DNA from: Ambrosia x helenae
Lineage: Eukaryota > Streptophyta > Magnoliopsida > Asterales > Asteraceae
NCBI GenBank assembly: GCA_030844895.1
Contig: CM061223.1
Span: forward strand, 7,984,676 to 8,048,675
Reading direction: 5' to 3'
DNA: 64,000 bases
Part shown: positions 10,853-21,801 of the stretch, one piece after another
Numbering within the stretch: position 1 is the stretch's first letter
How the letters are laid out: the number at the start of each line of letters is the position of its first letter
The notes under the pieces: generated by a model
Seen by the model: the letters and a program-made list of their open reading frames with translations, nothing else
The model's database searches: none
What the model was told of the DNA's origin: nothing
Made by a program: the position numbers and the translations under genes

Positions 10853-12459
10853 TCTATACTATATTATAAAGCATGAGTGAAGAATTCCAACCAAATTTAA
10901 GTAATTACAACATATAATGCATATGGTACAATAACTTAATAAAGTTAGTAAGGGGGCAAAATAGTATTTTTACATGAATATTAAATTGTTCATGAAATAG
11001 ATTTAAATAATGAATAATGCATGTATTAAATTAGAGGGAAGTCCTTAAGCTTTCTACCAAATAATTTAATTGTTATATAATAATAATAATTATTATTATA
11101 AATAAATAAATAATTACCGATCCCTACCAATTGTGCTACCGTAGTATGACGCGAACCACAACGAAAACCAGACGATCCATAAAGCTAACCGTTGCACAAC
11201 AACAAAGTCGGTTCGGGTTTAGTGAGGTTAATAATGATAATAAACACTCAATAATAATGACAATAATAATGACGATAAACACTCAACAATTTCTAAACTG
11301 ATATAACATTAATCTTGAAGTTCTTCTTATAAATTTGTATGTTTAAAAAATATGAATTAAAATAAAATACAAATTTTATACTTGGAGTAATATTATGTTA
11401 AGAAATTGTAAATATAATTTTCATCGAAATCTATGAATGTAATCCTAAGAAATTAAAAAAAAACTAGGAAGTAAATATCAAAATGAATTTAAACGTATAT
11501 GAGTTATAGACTTAATAATTGTGGGTTAGAACCTCTTGACTTCGTAAAACCAAAAGCCAAAATAAATAAATAATACAACCTTTCATGTACCGGTACATAG
11601 TTAGCTTTAAATAGTCAGTTTTTTTCGAACCTATAAATTGTGATGTCAAGCAAGGTGAGGAAAAACCAATTATAAATCGCTGTTTGATTCCCTCTCAGTT
11701 TCATCATCCGCTGTCTCATGGTGTTTCCACAACCATCTCACATGAATTATCAAATCTTAAAAACATCAGTAGCTACATACGGACAAACCAAAGTTGTCCA
11801 CAACAAAGACTTGTCGACAGTCGCGCTTGTTTTCTTGGTGCAAAAAATAGAGTTGCGTCTGATTTCATTTGGGTCTAAAAGAAGTAATTTTGTTTGATGT
11901 TAAAGCGAGGTATAATTTCTAACTTTTGTCTTTGCTTGTAATGGAACGGTGGAGTGCTGATAATTTTTAACTACTTAATTTGCTATGAGCGAGCGTTAGG
12001 ACTTGATTGTCTAATGTCTATTGTAGAGAGAAAATTTCAGTGGCAACTACAACATGTTTATTACCATGTAAATCTTAGTTATTTTTATCATAAGAACATA
12101 AGTTGTAGAAATCTTAGATATTTTGTAAAAACTAAAGCTTTTGAAAAATTTAGAAATTTCAAGAAATTGAAGATTTCTTTTATTTGATTATGATAACAAA
12201 ATTCCCCTATTGCTTATCCACGTTACATTTAAATAAATATTATCATGAAATTTGATTATGATAACAATTTCTTTATAGATCAATAATATATTTAAATAAA
12301 AGCTATTTACGAGGTTGTGTACATAAATATAAGTAACATGTAGGTTGTATAACGACCTCCCATGGCATCCTCACTTCATTGACAACCTGATTGTTTTAAC
12401 CATTATATCTTTCAATTGCGTATTGTCAACTCCGCCACAACGCGCGGACTCCACACTAG
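10853..12459 (+). mobile_element. Candidate non-autonomous Helitron
   Basis: Starts TCTATACTATATTATAAAG after A (10852) and ends with a hairpin (TCCGC ... GCGGA, 12431-12448) followed by CTCCACA and CTAG (12456-12459), then host T. Both ends fit Helitron rules. The 1.6-kb interior is AT-rich without any recognisable gene; the short ORFs at 11684-11878 and 11954-12187 look like chance. Pairing of these two ends is inference. Confidence 0.5.
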
Positions 12460-12598
12460 TACCGGATAAGTGTTTAGAGGCATAACTTATAAAACCCATA
12501 TTAAAGTGTCAAAAAGTATTCTAAAGTAACAATGTAGCTAACATTATTCAAACTCAATAATCAAGAAAAAAAATCAGAAATCAAAATGTTACTCTAGT

Positions 12599-13117
12599 CA
12601 ATGTTGTAAAAGGCGGCCTAGGCGGTCGCCTAGTCGCTAGCTGGCCACCCATATCGGAATAAGCCCCTAGTCGGAGATCTAGGCGTTTTGGGCATTAGAC
12701 GGGTCCCAAGCGGTCCCGGGCTGACCTAGGCGTCGGTGCCAGTGCCGGTGCCGTAATTTGACCGGAAAAAGGTAGAAGAAGGTGGAAGGAAGAGGAAGAA
12801 AGAGGAAGCAGTCTTCTGAGGAAGAGTGACGACTGAATATGTGGGTTTTGTGATTTTAGGGTTATATAAGTTTTAGGTATTTTAACATTTAACCCCCTAT
12901 CTTTTACTAGTTTACATTTATTCGCTAAATTTGTAATTTTTTTCTTCAAAAGTGTAATATAAGTTAGTGTATTTATACATTTAACCCCCTCTATCTTTAC
13001 TAGTTTACATTTAGTACTTAAATTTATAGAAAATACATATAAAGATTCCAAAACGCCTAATTCTAGCTAGTCCCTAGGCTAGACCCCACCACCTGCCTAG
13101 CGCCTTCTACAACCTTG
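12599..13117. mobile_element. hAT-type foldback MITE
   Basis: Terminal inverted repeats CAATGTTGTAAAAGGCG (left) and CAAGGTTGTAGAAGGCG (right, read inward) enclose 519 bp. Flanking 8-mers ACTCTAGT (12591-12598) and ACCCTAGT (13118-13125) match at 7 of 8 positions, as expected for an aged hAT target duplication. The interior carries two similar TTTAACCCCCT...TTTACTAGTTTACATTTA blocks and no convincing gene. Confidence 0.7.
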
Positions 13118-13125
13118 ACCCTAGT

Positions 13126-13770
13126 AACCGGCCTTTAACGACATCGCAACATAGTTTGTTTCAAATTCAGAAGTTCTGATTTTCTTCAATTTCAGTCAGA
13201 ACAGAATTTGGTTTGTTTCAGTTTGATTGTTCAAGTAACTAATTAATCAGAACTAAGTTTGAGTCTATGAGGGTCAAAGGTTTAATCTTTTAAAAAAAAT
13301 GAAGAGAAAAATCAAATAAAGCATTCAGACCTTATCTTGCCCTTAGACCATCGTTCTTTAGTTTGATCTTTTTTTGTTTTTTTCAGTTTTCTACCAAAGG
13401 TATTTTTCTATAATTGGGTTTATTTGTTTCAATATCATATTGGATCATTGGGCTTTTGTTAATGGGTTAATGAGTAATGGCCTATAGAGTTCAGTGAGGT
13501 ACTTAGTTAGATATTGGGCTGAAAACAGAAGGTTCGATTTTTTGAATGGGCTTAAACTACATAGTTAATCTTTAACTATTTTTAGTTGGTTTATAATCTA
13601 ATTATATTATGGGGTTTTAACTTTTTTTTTTTTTTTAAATCAAACTTTATACCATATCAAATTCAAAATAAAATATATCACACCACTCTACAATCCACAC
13701 CATAATCATACTTTCTTTCTAAACTTTATAAAAGTTTTAATCTTCAAAATTTTATAAAATCCAATTGTTT
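13126..13770. other. Intergenic AT-rich DNA, nothing recognised
   Basis: Low-complexity T/A-rich sequence between the MITE and the Harbinger transposase relic. It may include the transposon's own 5' region. No ORF or repeat is supported. Confidence 0.5.
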
Positions 13771-13774
13771 AGCC

Positions 13775-14663
13775 GTGAGTTCATCAAAGTCAGAAGAAAA
13801 TGCGATAAACTTTTACGTTGGTGCGATGATGGAAACGGCACATATTATTTTGGAGTTGGAAGACAAAAGCGATAGCGAAGCCTCTTTGGTACCATTGACA
13901 CGGAGCGATGCGCTTAATAAAGATCGTGAGGGTATATTACATTTTTTATTGTGTTATTTTATAACATTGTTCAAATTTTGATAACACTGTTGAAAAATTT
14001 ATAATATATTTTATATTTTTAAAAGGTGCACATGATTGTTTGGTTGCCGACTATTTTGATGAAGACTGTGTATACACTGACGAACAATTTAAGCACCGTT
14101 TTCGAATTAGTAGAAGATTGTTCGAACGAATTGCCGATGATTTAGCTAATTACGATGAATTTTTTACACTAAGATGGGATGCTAGAGGGAAACGGGGTTT
14201 TACAACACTACAAAAATGCACGACTGCAATTTGTCAATTAACATACGGCACTGCTAGTGATTCATGGGATATAATACAACGCCCGACACGTGCATTTCAT
14301 CCACAAAGATCGCAAAGTGCCAAGAATCGGCAAGAAAAGACGTAGAACAATTATTTGGTGTGTTAAAGGCGAAATGACGTATAATACAACGCCCGACACG
14401 TGCATTTCATCCACAAATATTGAGATATATTATGTATGCTTGTATAATACTTCATAACATGATAATCGAAGATGAAGGTTGTGCGATATGCGATTATGAT
14501 CCGAATGAGGTTGAAGAGGTTCTCGAGCCAGTTGACGAGGTGCAATAAGAATAAAAAACGTGGGCATTACACGATATTACTGTGCATGGCCACCTTTGTT
14601 CGGATTTATTAACCACCTTTGGAATAATTTCTATCTCGCCCCCGTTGATGATGAGTAGTTTTT
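13775..14663 (+). pseudogene. PIF/Harbinger transposase relic, copy A (internally deleted)
   Basis: Exon 1 (13775-13930) encodes the acidic N-terminus. A small intron (about 13931-14025, GTATAT...AAAAG) leads into 14026-14275 with VADYFDEDCVYTDEQFKHRF and LQKCTTAICQLTYGTASDSWD, matching plant Harbinger transposases (Plant_tran family). The sequence then jumps at a repeated word (ATAATACAACGCCCGACACG, at 14271 and 14379) directly to the C-terminal part, so the DDE core with its first catalytic residues is deleted. The tail (14379-14660) ends in PVDDE and a stop at 14656. A TGA replaces the expected Trp after the KAK residues, exactly as in copy B. Confidence 0.85.
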
Positions 14664-14762
14664 AGGTTTTTTATTTTTTTATTTTTTTTATTTTGTAAAC
14701 TTTAGTTTCTATTTTTTTAGTTTGTGAACTTTAGTTTTCGAATAAATTCACGACTTTATTTT

Positions 14763-17700
14763 CAAATAAAAAACATTACAAATTACATCAGGATAGCGGG
14801 AAGGCGGGAAACAAGCTGCGCCGCCACCCCTTTCTGAATGGCAAACCCTAACCGACTAAAAACGTAACCTAGCCCACCCGGAGCCGAGAAACTACCATGA
14901 ATAACTCGCTGGACCCTGGTTAGGAAACGAGTAGCCTCCGGTGCCAATGAGCCAAATGTATCAAAAGCTAGGGGTACGAAAAAATGTTGGTTCTCCTCGC
15001 AGGCTTTAGCATGCTTTTCTACCTTCTTCACCTCTGTTTTTCGCACCACTTGCCCTGCTACAAACCCACTATCCCTCAACCTAACGAGAGGAGATACACT
15101 TGTCACGTCAACATAAGCATGCTTCCCCCCGGCCCACCCAAAGATAAGGAGATCTGCTGGACGCAAGGTAGATCTTCCTTCTGCGGAATCCGAGAGGAAG
15201 TTCACAGGGGCCTCCTTCTTGGTTGAGATACCAACACGTCCTAAGATGTCCCAAAGAACGTCTCGAACCCAATCATGTCGATATTTGAACCCGGGTAACT
15301 CCTTGCAGTGAACCGCATGTTCCCCGTATTCCGGCAAGCCTTATGGCAAATCAGACATATTTCATCCTCCTAGTACATGGGGATCATCAAACGATGTTTA
15401 AGAATGGACCTTTATTCAATATCGGGCATGCTCTGGCCCAGACCTTCGATCGGGATAACAGTTAGAAATAGTCCAAGTCCATGCCGACAACTCCGCTATT
15501 TCGTAGGATGTGGTCTTGAAGGTTCCAAGACTGAGCTCGCGACGCCACAAACGCATACATCCCAACATCCTTCGCGGAGAGGAGCCCTAATCCTCCCAAA
15601 CTCATCGACAAAGACGCCATCCGCCATTGTAGGTCACCAAAGAACGCCCCCAACATAATGTCTTCAATGGCTTCCCTTAGGCCCTTATCAAAACATGACA
15701 CAACTTCATCCATCATAGAGGGTTAGCATGTCCGTAACCCAAAAAGCAACTTAGCAACCCCCATACAAGACCTGAGCAAGAGGAGTTCACTCTGGGGATC
15801 CCTAAGGCAGGGCAAGAGTTTCATAAGTTCAACCGCGCGCGATGCTCTCCGCGTTGCCAATTCGCGGATAAAGTAGGAGTCATGACTAACGGCCCCTCCG
15901 AGGAGCTTCACCCCTTTTTCTGGCCTACCAATCCCACTGGGAAAAATCCCGTTCTTAAGTTTCACCCCATTACAAGACGGCCAAAAAACCTCAGTTTTCT
16001 TAATATTAAGCTGAAGCCCCAAAGGTGGCCCCTCCAGCCGGATAATGTCTAAGGCTTTAGCAACTTCGGTGGCATCACCAATAATCGTCCCATCGTCCAA
16101 GTACCACGCATGAAATGGGAGTTTACAATTTTCTTGTACCGAAGAACCATAGGGTGTAAAGCAAGGGCGAAAAGGAGGGGACCTAAAGGGTCCCATTGTT
16201 GGACCCCCGTAGTAGCCCCTATACAATCATTACCAACATACAACCTGGCTGGTTGGACATATAAGAACTGGACCCATAAATAGATACACGGGCAATGTTG
16301 ATGAACCTCTTGAAGAAGGGCAGTGCGGTCGATCATATTAAACGCGTTCGAAAAATTCACAGTAAGCATAGCCAAAGACCTATCCGCATGGAAGGAACTT
16401 AAGAACCTATTCGCGCTGTGAAGCACTGCCTCTGCCCCATTGGGGGTCCCCACCCCAAATTGAAAGTCTCCCAGGTACTTAGCCATTTCCATCCCAACCT
16501 TCCTTATAGCCACTTTAGAAACTAATCTGCGCCAAATGGCCCCTACTGCAATGGGTCAAATCCCGTTATCAGGTTTCAATAAAGGGGTAAGGGGGCAGAA
16601 GAAATAAATTCAGCTAGAACCCTGGGACACAAACCCCCAAGCCACACGTTGACGACTTCAGTAATAGCTGAGAGTAACCCCATAGACTTTACTGACCCTT
16701 CCCCACTAATAACATCTAGTAAATGTTGGGCCCTCAGACCATCCCTCCCACACAAAGTCCCTTTAGGGAAAGATCAGAGGCATCCAAACACACAATCCCA
16801 TTCCACCACAAGGGCGGGCATGGCATCAGAGTTGGCGGGCAAGGACGGATGGGGCATCACCGGATGCTTGTCAATAAGGGCTTTCATGGTAGAGTCCCAA
16901 AAGGAGCAACCCCACTGGAACACAACACCTTGACAACAGTGGTGAAATGACCGTCCCTAACTTTTCTTAGGCATTGCTTGACATTGGGGCTCTTTTCAGA
17001 AGGCTCAATCCCCCTTACATCCTTGTTGAAGGAAACACCTTCCCCCGCACTATCAAAAAGGGAAGGAACCAAATCTGCAAACCCAGACCCGTCTTTCCAC
17101 AAAGAAAGCCCTTGCAGGATGCTAGTATACTGTAAGGATTTTCTATTCCCAGACCTCCGCTCCTGCCTAGTGTACGGTTTGACCACCCGAAGGGTACGCC
17201 TCGGTAATAAAAGCAATTTGACCCAACTTTCTACAAATCCTGGTGAGGCCACCACCTTGCGTAAGGCCCCTGTTAAAGCCTGGGCAAACGCCAATCGACA
17301 GCTTGTGGGAATGCTCTTGACAGTTTGAATGGGCAGAGAGAAAACCTTTTTGAAGGAGGGAGATATCCCCGACAACACTTCCTGAAGGGCCCGATTCCAT
17401 ATCCACAGCCACATAACGAGGTTTCTGAATCCCAACAACGAAATCTTCCACGTCCCCTGTATCCACAGAGAAGGTGAAGACATCATCAGCGTCGTGATTA
17501 CAGCTTTTGCTAAGAGCATGAATCACCATGCACCTCCCACATAGTCATTTGGCCCTATCTTTAAGGGCACCACCAACATCCGTAAAAAGGTCCAAGTCTT
17601 GAGATATTACATCTCTCAAGGACGCCTTCCGATTTTCTGTCTTGAAATGTAGACTCTGCATGTGCTCAAGAAGGCGTAAAAAATCCGAAGACCCTGGTTT

Positions 17701-18130
17701 ACCATCCTTACACTCATGGAAATGCTTGAAGGGGCATGCTCTGAGCCCGCTGCTTGAGCCAGAGCGAGAGCTCGAACATCCCAGTTTACCATTCCGATCT
17801 CTTTTATTAGGAGCCATAAACACATCCACACCAACCCAAACAAAAAGCAAGAAAAAACTCAAGGAACCCCAACTCAAGGCGAGGTGGGGCAAGATAAACA
17901 AGGACTTAAAACTCTCCGCAGAAAACAGGAAAGTAGAGGGGAGCAACCAACAATTGCCCACCTCCTACCCGATAAGCGTAACTACCTCTACTTTTTTCTT
18001 TCACATCCCTTGGCCTTTAACCACCTAAAGTACTATGCAAACAACACACCTATTATTATTATTAGTATTATATTCCCTTGTGAATTGAAACAACCACCTG
18101 TAAGGTGTATGATAGTCAAGGTCATATTTT
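14763..18130 (-). mobile_element. Plant non-LTR-type RT element, longest copy, degenerate
   Basis: The minus-strand unit lies between Harbinger copy A (ending about 14760) and the continuation of its flank (from about 18150). Its 5' end falls somewhere at 17.8-18.13 kb; no clear target duplication was found. The same 3' end occurs truncated at 1-230 and 10002-10172, so this is a dispersed, retrotransposed family. The boundaries are approximate. Confidence 0.65.
14783..17817 (-). pseudogene. Degenerate reverse-transcriptase protein of the RT element
   Basis: The likely start is ATG 17817 (MAPNKRDRN...), followed by a Cys/His-containing N-terminal block (CPFKHFHEC...H...H) to 17548. Central pieces lie at 17529-16884. 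The RT core lies at 16513-15723 with WYLDDGT as the catalytic box and LNIKKTEVFWPSC downstream. The C-terminal pieces are 15716-15462 and 15337-14783. Motif A reads VNFSNAFN where family members have VDFSNAFN, so a catalytic Asp is lost, and GVQQGDP reads GVQQWDP. At least five frame breaks and several stops separate the pieces. It is a well-known repeat-derived protein family of plants with no host function known to me. Not functional here. Confidence 0.8.
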
Positions 18131-18149
18131 TAATATAAAATGAAATATG

Positions 18150-18672
18150 AACTCTAAATATTTTAGTTTGTAATATTTTTTTTACTTTGTAAACTTTAGT
18201 TTGTATATTTTTTTACACTTAGAATAATTTCCAACACGTTAAAGGAGCCACCTCTTACCGTCTGCATGTGGCCCTCTGCTCACTTCTCTCCTTACCTCAT
18301 CCATAATTGAAATCTTGAAAGACGAGAACATTTGGGAGGTTTTGAAATGTAGAGATCGAATTACATTTTGTTTTTTCTTCTCGAAAAGTTTCCCTATACA
18401 TGTATACATGGATCTAAGTTGTAAGGATTGACGGTGAAATCGTTGCCCTACCGATTAAGGGTATAGAATTTGGATGGCTTTGTAATGGCAGATTTGCTTG
18501 TGGACAACTTCTAAAATTTAATACCCTTCCCTAATAAAATCTAACCAAACTTATGGCTGTGTGCTCTAAATCTAGCAATTTGTATTTTGTAATGCAAATT
18601 AATTTGCTTGTGAAAATCTTGTGGAGGTCAACAAAAGTACAAAACCAATCGCCTCGTGGTTGATATTTTTTC
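18150..18672. repeat. Flank of Harbinger relic, copy A; paralogous to 20340-20625 plus 52127-52632
   Basis: The 500 bp from AATAATTTCCAACACG (18222) to GCCTCGTGGT (18648-18657) recur, slightly diverged, at 20456-20625 and continue at 52127-52632 on the other side of the gypsy element. This copy is an uninterrupted version of that target and serves as an empty-site reference for the gypsy insertion and for the SINE at 52246. Confidence 0.9.
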
Positions 18673-18718
18673 TGGCACATGGGATCGCAGTAGCCTGAAA
18701 GAAATTTAGGGGTGATGG

Positions 18719-19522
18719 CAGAGCCGGCCTGACTATTTTGGAGGCCCAAAGCGAAGATTAAAATTGCGGCCCTTATAAACAAAATAATATTTTACCCACC
18801 ATTGTAATGATACATATTAATATTAATTGATTGACCGCTTAATGAGTTGATAACATGCTAACAAAGACAAAGACAAAGACAGATCTAGGACTCTATACTC
18901 GTGGGGAAAAACAAATTTGTTAAAATGATTTAGTTAAAACTTAAACTTGCTTGAGTAATAACTTAACTGTTTAAACTATTTAAGAGTTGAAAACAATAGT
19001 CACACAAAAGAATGATAATTCTTTTTCGAAGTAAACCCAACATTGTTTGAACATGAACTTCAATACCTATAAATAATCAATGTTATTTAAAAGATGAACT
19101 CTAGTGATACTAAAAAGAATCGTGGAACAACCCAAAAGTTACATCAACTTAAACCTAAACCTAATACCCTTAAAATATATAATGTAGTAAACCTAGAGGC
19201 TATAGTATAAACTCATTGCAAACCAGAACAAAAAGGGAACAAACATTGAGATATTTTGGGCCTAGGCCTTACAGAGACCTCATCGTTTTAAAATGAAAAA
19301 AAAAAAACAATGATCTTGAAAATGTTGGCATTGGGACTCGAACAGAGAAAAACGCATTGATCAACAAGGAAAAAGCAAATGCCACCAGACTATAGTTGTC
19401 ACATGCGTCTACTTAATAGAATTCTGTATTATATATAAATGCAATAGGTTTCAAATGGAGCCCTAAGATTTTGGGGGCCCAAGGCGCTAGCCTAGGTTTG
19501 ATACACTAACGGGCTGGCCCTG
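18719..19522. mobile_element. hAT element with perfect 8-bp TSD
   Basis: GGTGATGG occurs at 18711-18718 and 19523-19530 exactly at the ends of an 804-bp unit with imperfect inverted termini CAGAGCCGGCC / CAGGGCCAGCC. No transposase is encoded, so it is non-autonomous. It sits at the end of duplicated flank A and is absent from flank B. Confidence 0.88.
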
Positions 19523-19530
19523 GGTGATGG

Positions 19531-19784
19531 GCGATGTTCCCATGTTGATAGGATCAAGAGCTTTCTTGTTAGAGATAATGCTCTAATACCATATAAGAGA
19601 ATGATCAACCACATTTTATTCATAATTCATACATTATATATATAGACAATGAAGAAAGACATAACCTATAAATATTAAATACTAATAACAACTTTGACTA
19701 TTACATTGACCAAGACTTTGACTATGACTTTGACATGGAAATACATATCCAAAATATACAATTATAATAATGAGAATTTTTTGC
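19531..19784. other. Short unassigned region between hAT element and Harbinger copy B
   Basis: AT-rich. It contains GCTCTAATACCATAT near 19580, which on the minus strand resembles an initiator-Met-tRNA primer site (TGGTATTAGAGC) and may be a retrotransposon scrap. Nothing more is supported. Confidence 0.3.
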
Positions 19785-20327
19785 ATCTCTAATAATAAAT
19801 GTTCTTGCAAGATCTGAGATTTTTGACCCCATGATTAGAGGCACCGGCTATGATGATTCTTTCTGCCTCAATGGTGTAAAATATAAGCATGGGTATTATC
19901 TATGTGACGGCATATACCCAAGCTACTCGTCTATTGTGAAGACAATACAGAATGCCACGGATGAGAACAGGAAAAAGTTCGCAAAGTGCCAAGAATCGGC
20001 AAGAAAAGACGTAGAACGATTATTTGGTGTGTTAAAGGCGAAATGACATATAATACAACGTCCGACACGTGCATTTCATCCACAAAGATTGAGATATATT
20101 ATGTATGCTTGTATAATACTTCATAACATGATAATCGAAGACGAAGGTCGTGCGATATGTGATTACGATCCGAATGAGGTTGAAGAGGTTCTCGAGCCAG
20201 TTGACGAGGCACAACAAGAATCAAACACGTGGGTGTTACACGATACTACTGTGCATGGCCACCTTTGTTCGGATTTAATTGACCACATTTGGAATAATTT
20301 CCATCTCGCCCCCGTTGATGATGAGTA
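19785..20327 (+). pseudogene. PIF/Harbinger transposase relic, copy B (C-terminal half)
   Basis: It starts abruptly inside the DDE domain (NVLARSEIF), continues through YYLCDGIYPSYSS, whose Asp belongs to the catalytic triad, and KDVERLFGVL, whose Glu is the third catalytic residue. It then has a TGA in place of Trp after KAK, at the same codon as copy A, and runs to PVDDE and a stop at 20325. The N-terminal half is missing. The shared nonsense codon means that A and B descend from an already dead copy, or that one was made by duplication of the other. Confidence 0.85.
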
Positions 20328-20338
20328 GTTTTTAGGGT

Positions 20339-20625
20339 TTTTTTTTATTTTTTTTATTTTGTGAACTTTAGTTTCTATTTTTTTTTAGTTTGTGAACTTT
20401 AGTTTGTAATTTTTTTTTACTTTGTGAACTTTAGTTTGTATTTTTTTTATATTTGGAATAATTTCCAACACGCTAAAGGAGCCACCTCTTACCGTACGCC
20501 TCTGCTCACTTCTCTCCTTACCTCATCCATAATTGAAATCTTGAAAGACGAAAACACTTGGGTGGTTTTGAAATGTAGAGATCAAATTACATTTGGGTTT
20601 TTCTTTACGAAAAGTTTCCTTATAC
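20339..20625. repeat. Flank of Harbinger relic, copy B, left of the gypsy insertion
   Basis: Paralogous to 18150-18420. It ends in TATAC (20621-20625), the left target duplication of the gypsy element. The sequence resumes at 52127. Confidence 0.9.
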
Positions 20626-21712
20626 TGAAGGGATATGGTATTAAAGCACTATAAATACCATACCATCGCCCACTTAGAATAGGCCCCGCCAGACGCCCAT
20701 CCACCCGTTCTACGTCAGCAGATGTCTCACGCCCATCCGCCTGTTTTACGTCAGCGGAACGTCTGGCGTCCACAAGCCCGTTCTACGTCAGCGATGCATC
20801 TGCCGTCCGACGCAAGCACTAATACTCTCGTGCTACGTCGACGGAACACCTGGCGTCACCCGCCCGTTTTACGTCAGCGGTACATCTAACGCCAGGCGCA
20901 AGAGCGGCCGCCCCGTTTCACACCGGCGGGCCAAATATACATCAAAGCTTCCTTGGCAAGCTTCACTACAAGTGGAAGATACCTTTTGGGGCAGCTTTGG
21001 AACTCACCCCTGCCCTAAACAAAATATCTCTGACATGACAGGCGGCCCGTCAGAGTTCCCCTCCAATCAAAGACTGTTCCCAGTCTGACGAGGAGAAAGG
21101 ACGACGACGTGGCAGCCTCCCAGCCAAGATATCTTTCTGACAAAGCAGACTTTTTCTACCCACCTCGAAGTCCTGGAAAGCATAAACTGCCCACCGCCTT
21201 TCTCTACCAATAGGCGAGCACCACGTGTCCACCACCCGTCAGCGTCCACTCACTGGGCGCCACGTGTATATGCGCCAGGACGGTAACATCCCCCCTAGCA
21301 TTCTACTTTTCCCTACTTTACTTAAACCCACTTGCACCAAATGGGCCTAAGGGCTTGGGCCGGATTATGGAGACACCTCTACCTGGGCCGGGCCCCGTTA
21401 AGGGTAGAGGATGGGCTGAGAAAGTAGGATATCTTGGTACTATAAAAGGAGGACTTCCTTCTCCTTTTATTGGCATCTAATATCTCTCATACTTTCATTC
21501 AAGAAGAATACGAATTCTCTCGTACCTTCTTCAACCCTCTGTTTTTTATACTAACAGTTAGAGGCTCGGCTCTTCTAATTGGTAGTCTCTTAATTCCTTG
21601 GTCTTGCCTTTAGACCTTCACGTATTTCATAATCACACTCTCTTTATAAAATACAGTAGAATCACCTCTTGGATCGCCTTTCGCTATACTATCCCAGATT
21701 CGTGTTTCTTCA
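20626..21712 (+). repeat. 5' LTR of the Tat gypsy element
   Basis: 1,087 bp, starting TGAAGGGATATGG and ending TTTCTTCA. U3 contains a run of related blocks carrying ACGTCA words and two CACGTG boxes; TATAAAAG lies at 21441. The closing base is fixed by comparison with the 3' LTR and the adjoining primer-binding site. Confidence 0.95.
20712..21448 (+). promoter_or_regulatory. LTR promoter: ACGTCA cluster, two G-boxes, TATA box
   Basis: ACGTCA at 20712, 20748, 20785 and 20871 and a variant ACGTCG at 20835, spaced 36-50 bp within degenerate direct repeats. CACGTG at 21222 and 21261. TATAAAAG at 21441-21448. TGACGT/ACGTCA is the core recognised by TGA-type bZIP factors and CACGTG by G-box bZIP/bHLH factors, so stress- or hormone-responsive transcription is plausible. 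The same set is in the 3' LTR (51122 onward; TATA at 51850). Confidence 0.6.
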
Positions 21713-21713
21713 T

Positions 21714-21730
21714 TGGCGCCATCCGTGGCC
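21714..21730 (+). other. Primer-binding site of the Tat gypsy element
   Basis: TGGCGCCATCCGTGG follows the LTR end CA by one base. A TGGCGCC start complementary to a tRNA 3' end is usual in Tat/Athila-type elements. Which tRNA is used was not determined. Confidence 0.7.
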
Positions 21731-21801
21731 TTACCACAAATACTCTAAATACAAAACAGCTTTTACAACCACCCATTAAACCCAAATCACAAAAAAAAAA
21801 A

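Noticed and set aside
11684..12187. Two short ORFs in the candidate Helitron
   Set aside because: Short, AT-biased, no motifs and no promoter context.
21598..21801. Upstream extension of the gag ORF
   Set aside because: The segment lies in the LTR and primer-site region. The ATG at 21802 after the leader is the sensible start.
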